DNA from: CAVXNB01 sp963763085
GTDB taxonomy: Bacteria; Actinomycetota; Acidimicrobiia; Acidimicrobiales; Bog-793
Length of the DNA: 64,000 nucleotides
Direction: 5' to 3'
Assembly: GCA_963763085.1 (NCBI GenBank)
Contig: CAVXNB010000001.1
Location: forward strand, 1,116,001-1,180,000
Part shown: positions 63,184 to 64,000 of the stretch, piece by piece
Layout of the letters: every line of letters begins with the position of its first letter
Numbering within the stretch: position 1 is the first letter of the stretch
Notes under the pieces: model-generated
The model's database searches: none
The model's input: the letters and a program-made list of their open reading frames with translations, nothing else
Told to the model about the DNA's origin: nothing
Translations under genes and position numbers: made by a program

Positions 63184-63226
63184 AGCCAGCCTTGAGCGCG
63201 AGACACCAAACTCCAAAGGAGCCTTG

Positions 63227-64000
63227 ATGAGCACTGTCACCCTCATACCACCCGCAAGCGTCCGTGCGGCCGACGGTGGATCGGCCGCCCGTAGGGCCGT
63301 CGTCCGGTGGGCCTGGCGCCTCTTCCGACGGGAGTGGCGCCAGCAGTTCCTGATCTTCGCCCTCATCGCTACTGCGGTCGCGGCGACCATCGTCGGCTCT
63401 GCCGTCGCCATCAACTCGGCGCAGCCTTCGAACTTCGGCTTCGGCACCGCACAGGACGCCGTGACCTTCACGACCTACGACGCGCACACGGCGAGCGTCA
63501 TCGCCGGTCTGCGGCACCGCTTCGGTCCTGTCGAGCTCATCGAGAACGAGACACAATCGATCCCCGGTTCGATCAACACCTATCAACTCCGCGCGCAGAG
63601 TCCGAACGGGCCCTTCAGTGGTCCGATGCTCTCGCTCGTCTCGGGGCGTTACCCGTCCGGAGCCGACGAAGTCGCCGTGACGAGCGGCGTGGCCACGGCC
63701 TTGAACCTCACGGTCGGCGACAACTGGCAAGTCGGTGGTGTCGAGCGCCGCGTGGTCGGAATCGTCGAGAACCCCCAGAGCCTCCTCGATGAATTCGCCC
63801 TCGTACCGCCGGGACAGTTGCAACACCCCACGCAGGTCACAGCGCTCTTCGACGCGCAGGGCGTGCCGCTGAGCTCGATCGGCCACAACGTTGAGACCCC
63901 TGCGTCGGTCGCGCAGTCGAACCCGCTCAACCCGGAGACGATCTCACTCGCGGCGCTCGTGCTCGGAATGCTGCTCATCGCCCTCGTCTCCGTCGGCGGC
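63227..64000 (+). CDS. FtsX-like ABC permease, 5' part (continues beyond window)
   Basis: ATG 63227 follows AAAGGAG. About 258 residues are visible. A basic N-terminus (RRAVVRWAWRLFRREWRQQF) precedes a membrane helix (LIFALIATAVAATIVGSAVA). A large outside domain follows, with MLSLVSGRYPSGADEVAVTS, the usual MacB-like motif, and a second helix begins at the window edge (ISLAALVLGMLLIALVSVGG). It pairs with the ATPase before it. The frame is open to the last base. Confidence 0.85.
   Translation, partial: MSTVTLIPPASVRAADGGSAARRAVVRWAWRLFRREWRQQFLIFALIATAVAATIVGSAVAINSAQPSNFGFGTAQDAVTFTTYDAHTASVIAGLRHRFGPVELIENETQSIPGSINTYQLRAQSPNGPFSGPMLSLVSGRYPSGADEVAVTSGVATALNLTVGDNWQVGGVERRVVGIVENPQSLLDEFALVPPGQLQHPTQVTALFDAQGVPLSSIGHNVETPASVAQSNPLNPETISLAALVLGMLLIALVSVGG

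Overview
The window is high-GC DNA from an actinobacterium. A wax-ester/diacylglycerol acyltransferase, a DUF3052 protein, a split LigD plus Ku end-joining set, a soluble acyl-ACP desaturase and multidomain regulators together fit an uncultured Acidimicrobiia- or Thermoleophilia-like lineage. That placement is inferred from gene content. I see no phage structural genes, no CRISPR array, no rRNA, and one complete tRNA.

Layout. Positions 1-4.2 kb carry a partial SARP-type regulator fused to a beta-propeller and a solute-binding domain, divergent from a small membrane protein, a secreted protein and a Kelch protein. Positions 4.3-12.3 kb form a genomic island at the 3' end of tRNA-Gly(GCC). It contains an IS110 relic, three tRNA-Gly 3'-end relics, three toxin-antitoxin pairs set between them, a serine-recombinase relic, and a large zinc-ribbon/adenylate cyclase/NTPase/TPR protein. 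Positions 12.4-21.4 kb hold housekeeping and lipid genes (MFS, WS/DGAT, dut, orn, patatin, AcuI-type reductase, SGNH lipoprotein, DUF3052, PhzF-like, crcB, UspA). Positions 21.4-28.9 kb are a potassium region: kdpFABC with an extra upstream 27-residue membrane peptide, a cation/proton antiporter, and a short KdpD without a kinase domain. Positions 29-45.9 kb contain an ArsR-type regulator, rsgA, desaturase, malic enzyme, a GH44 hydrolase, an acyl-CoA dehydrogenase/solute-binding protein/TMADH-like group, a VOC protein, a deaminase, kynureninase and proS. Positions 46-48.8 kb are a likely detoxification operon led by an ArsR-SRPBCC-MDMPI fusion. Positions 49-60.7 kb hold the LigD ligase and LigD polymerase genes, a TauE/SafE permease and a second cyclase-NTPase-TPR gene (both with apparent frameshifts), a GGDEF-EAL protein and Ku. 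Positions 60.8-64 kb hold an amidohydrolase and the start of an ABC exporter operon.

Two larger patterns cut across the genes. First, a 54-55 bp AT-richer palindromic element occurs four times in or beside intergenic gaps (13.7, 34.4, 48.9 and 62.2 kb). It has a conserved outer arm, a conserved inner arm and paired base changes, so it looks like a dispersed structured repeat family. Second, many gaps contain GC-rich tandem repeats, and some of these run into gene ends (malic enzyme, GH44, possibly kynureninase).

Five or six genes show apparent single-base frameshifts, three of them between 52.9 and 55.2 kb. Whether these are sequencing errors or real decay cannot be decided from this sequence alone.
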